In this document: piece by piece, positions 61,615 to 64,000 of the stretch
Position numbering within the stretch: the stretch's first letter is position 1
Layout: every line of letters starts with the position of its first letter
DNA from: Artemia franciscana
Lineage: Eukaryota > Arthropoda > Branchiopoda > Anostraca > Artemiidae
Assembly: GCF_032884065.1 (NCBI RefSeq)
Contig: NC_088863.1
Span: 68,295,925-68,359,924, forward strand
Length of the DNA: 64,000 bases
Reading direction: 5' to 3'
Notes under the pieces: generated by a model
The model's database searches: none
What the model was told of the DNA's origin: nothing
Seen by the model: the letters and a program-made list of their open reading frames with translations, nothing else
Made by a program: the position numbers and the translations under genes

Positions 61615-62555
61615 TTACCCACGTTGAATTTCTTGTACCCATATTTTTCCCATTTGATTGTATTATCAATGCTTGGAAAATAATAATGATCATCCCTAAA
61701 GAGGTCAAACTTCCAAATATTTATAGGGAGGGAGAAGGATCTGAAATATTCAAACATTACAAACAAAAAACATATTTGAAATTACATGTAAAATATTATA
61801 GTGCATTAAATTACACCTTAAAATTACACATAAAAACATATTTGCAATAAAATGGGAGCTATCGTCCCGCAGCACAAATATTTCATGCTTATTTCAAAAT
61901 TTTCTTTGGTATGAAGGGAGTGGAAAGATGAGTTTCCTTACGATATTAAAAAGGTAGTTATAATTTATATCTATTTTTCAAACGGATCTTTACCCCATTT
62001 TTTCAACACTGGCTTAATATAATTACCCCAGAAAAAAAATAAATAAACAAGAATCTACGACTATTGCTCTCTAAAAAACATTAATATATTTTAGTTGAAG
62101 ACTTGATCACTTTGTAACAGGGTTGTCTGAGATGATCAACTTAATGGTATAGTTCTAATAAAGATCCCTTGCCTTTTAGGTGATGTTTTGATTCTTATTG
62201 GCGTGTGACTAAAAAGAAAGTTTAAAGAAAAATAAGACTGGGAGTGGAGCTATATATTCAGTCGTTGAACAGTTAAGATCTATCTATTCTTTCAACAAGG
62301 ATTAATCTCAGTTTCACCATTTGTTGGTAAAGGACTTTTATTCTGATTTAATTAGACACTGAATTGTTTCAGTAGTTACGAAATAGTGAGAACATTTTTA
62401 CGTCTTATAAACTATTATTAATATTCATTCAGTATCTGTAACCAAGTGGAATATCTGACGTCACTGAATAATTGAACTGACTGAAGTTTTTGTTCGCTTC
62501 ATAAATTGTACTTTCGGCATTATTAAAATAAGATAATTTCATATAAAACAAACAA

Positions 62556-62560
<5 letters not shown>
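61615..62560. other. no recognisable feature
   Basis: AT-rich. No gene-like frames. Confidence 0.4.

Positions 62561-62637
<77 letters not shown>
62561..62637. repeat. (TA)n microsatellite before Helitron copy 3
   Basis: About 77 bp of TA ending at the TC start of the Helitron. Confidence 0.95.
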
Positions 62638-62640
<3 letters not shown>

Positions 62641-63933
62641 ATATATATAAAAATAAGTTGTCTGTCTGTGGATGTGTGGATGGATGTGTGGATGGATGTG
62701 TCAGGTGACGTCACCTGAAAAAACTGGATTAGGTGACGTCAAAACTAAAAAAAGGCAAAAACTACAAAAAAAACTAAAAACTAATAAAAAAAATAAAAAA
62801 GCTAAAAAACTAAAAAAACTATAAAGGTAAAAACCAATAAAAAACTAAAAAAAAAACTGAAAAAACTAAAAAAAGGCAAAAACTACAAAAAAAAACTAAA
62901 AACTAATAAAAAAAGTAAAAAAGCTAAAAAACTAAAAAAACTAAAAAAACTAAAAAAAGGTAAAAAACTAAAAAAATAAAAAATAAAAAAAAACTAAAAA
63001 AAAGGAAAAAACTGAAAAATAAGCTAAAATAAAGGTAAAAACCAATAAAAAACTAAAAAAAAAAAGGAAAAAACTAATAAATGACGACACTCAAAGAGAA
63101 AGCGACCAGGACAAAAAACTAAAAAAAAAGGCAAAAACTACAAAAAAACTAAAAACTAATAAAAAAAATAAAAAAGCTAAAAAACTAAAAAAACTAAAAA
63201 AAGGTAAAAAACTAAAAAAACTAAAAACTAAAAAAAAACTAAAAAAGGTAAAAACTAAAAGAACTAAAAAAGAAAAAAATAAATGACGACACTCAAAGAG
63301 AAAGCGACCAGGACAAAAGGAATGTTCGATTAGCAATCAACAAAGCACCGGGACACAGGGAGTATAAATGACGACCAGGACACAAGTAAAAAAAAAAATT
63401 AACAAAACTAAAAAGAAGGTAAAAACTACAAAAAAACTAAAAAGAAAAAAAAACTAAAAACTAATAAAAAAACTAAAAAATCTAAAAATCTAAATAAACT
63501 AAAAAAGAAAAAAAAAGGAAAAAAATAAAGGAGAAAAACAAAACTAAAAAACGAATGTATATACAGACCGGGACACCGGGATACAAATGATGACCGGGAC
63601 CCGGGACACAGGGAATATAAATGACGACCGGGACACAGGGACACAACTACAACGGGGACACCGGGGGAAACAGGGGGATAACCTGACAATCTATTTATAT
63701 GCAAAGACAATGGGACAGCAAAGAATGTTGTATATTCGCAAGTTTTACGTAGTTAAAACCATATATATATATATATATCTATATTCACAGGTGGGACATA
63801 GGGACACAACTACAATGGCGCGTAACTATTATGGCGCGTAACGACTTACGCGCGCGGGGGGGCTTGGGGGGGGCGCGAAGCGCCCCCACCAACTAGGTGT
63901 TGGGGTGGCGCGAAGCGCCACCCCAACAGCTAG
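62638..63933 (+). mobile_element. non-autonomous Helitron, copy 3 (complete)
   Basis: 5' TCTATATATATAAAAATAAG, 3' double hairpin and CTAG (63930-63933), 1296 bp. Nearly identical to copy 2 but with one minisatellite block instead of two, and slightly different GGATG repeats. Contains the CRE palindrome (62702-62717) and the same last helicase codons (63682-63756). Flanked by (TA)n on both sides. Confidence 0.9.
63682..63756 (+). pseudogene. Helitron helicase last codons, copy 3
   Basis: Same 75-bp segment as 41656-41730, encoding PDNLFICKDNGTAKNVVYSQ then VLRS and stop. Confidence 0.85.
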
Positions 63934-63964
<31 letters not shown>

Positions 63965-64000
63965 AACAGATCGTGGTAACGAACTGTAGTAAGGGGAAAC
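63934..64000. repeat. (TA)n followed by start of the CAGTTCGT-ended repeat
   Basis: About 28 bp of TA, then CAAACAGATCGTGGTAACGA + ACTGTAGTAAGG, the hairpin end of the dispersed repeat, cut by the window edge. The same TA-CAAACAG junction occurs at 6918/6919. Confidence 0.85.

Overview
The window is eukaryotic nuclear DNA from an animal, AT-rich and dominated by mobile elements. Intron-split genes, LINEs, hAT elements, Helitrons, foldback elements and very long (TA)n arrays all point to an arthropod. Several dispersed repeats (the ends around 25.1-28.3 kb and 50.0-51.7 kb, and the unit bounded by TATGGCACTTG) look to me like repeats of the brine shrimp Artemia. That is recall, not a search. 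A 100-base run of N at 39246-39345 marks an assembly gap.

Host genes are sparse. (1) Minus strand, 1139-14609: two exons of a steroid 5-alpha-reductase (SRD5A) homologue, separated by a 13 kb intron; the exon at 14442-14609 carries a one-base homopolymer frameshift. (2) Minus strand, 22269-24549: two phase-compatible exons of an unrecognised Gln/Pro/Asn-rich protein, with one in-frame stop. (3) Plus strand, 42384-48373: the last three exons of another unrecognised Ser/Asn/Gln-rich protein, with matching splice phases and a natural stop.

The rest is layered repeats. The SRD5A intron holds a 2.8 kb composite repeat, then a 6.2 kb hAT-type element with a perfect 8-bp target duplication. Inside that element are nested a tandem repeat, an RTE-like LINE with an in-frame 138-bp triplication, another LINE tail and other repeats. 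Further right come a second composite repeat (18.8-20.8 kb), a 3.2 kb repeat inserted into a tandem array (25.1-28.3 kb) that carries a tRNA-Lys-like sequence and a long inverted repeat, a broken Jockey/I-type LINE (28.9-32.2 kb), a hAT transposase C-terminus (32.3 kb), a LINE C-terminus (33.9 kb) and two neighbouring copies of one foldback element (36.4-37.9 kb).

From 39.3 to 42.0 kb, and again at 62.6-63.9 kb, lie three members of one non-autonomous Helitron family. They keep the last codons of a Helitron helicase, a paired-hairpin 3' end finishing in CTAG, and a payload of CCGGGACACAGGG-type minisatellite plus AAAAACTA-type repeats. Most Helitron ends abut (TA)n arrays. At 57560-60484 (minus) is the one intact mobile-element gene, a 974-residue endonuclease-reverse transcriptase of an RTE-like LINE, also flanked on both sides by (TA)n.

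The genes do not form a pathway. The unifying theme is a genome in which TA arrays, Helitrons, LINEs and foldback repeats are repeatedly found against or inside one another.
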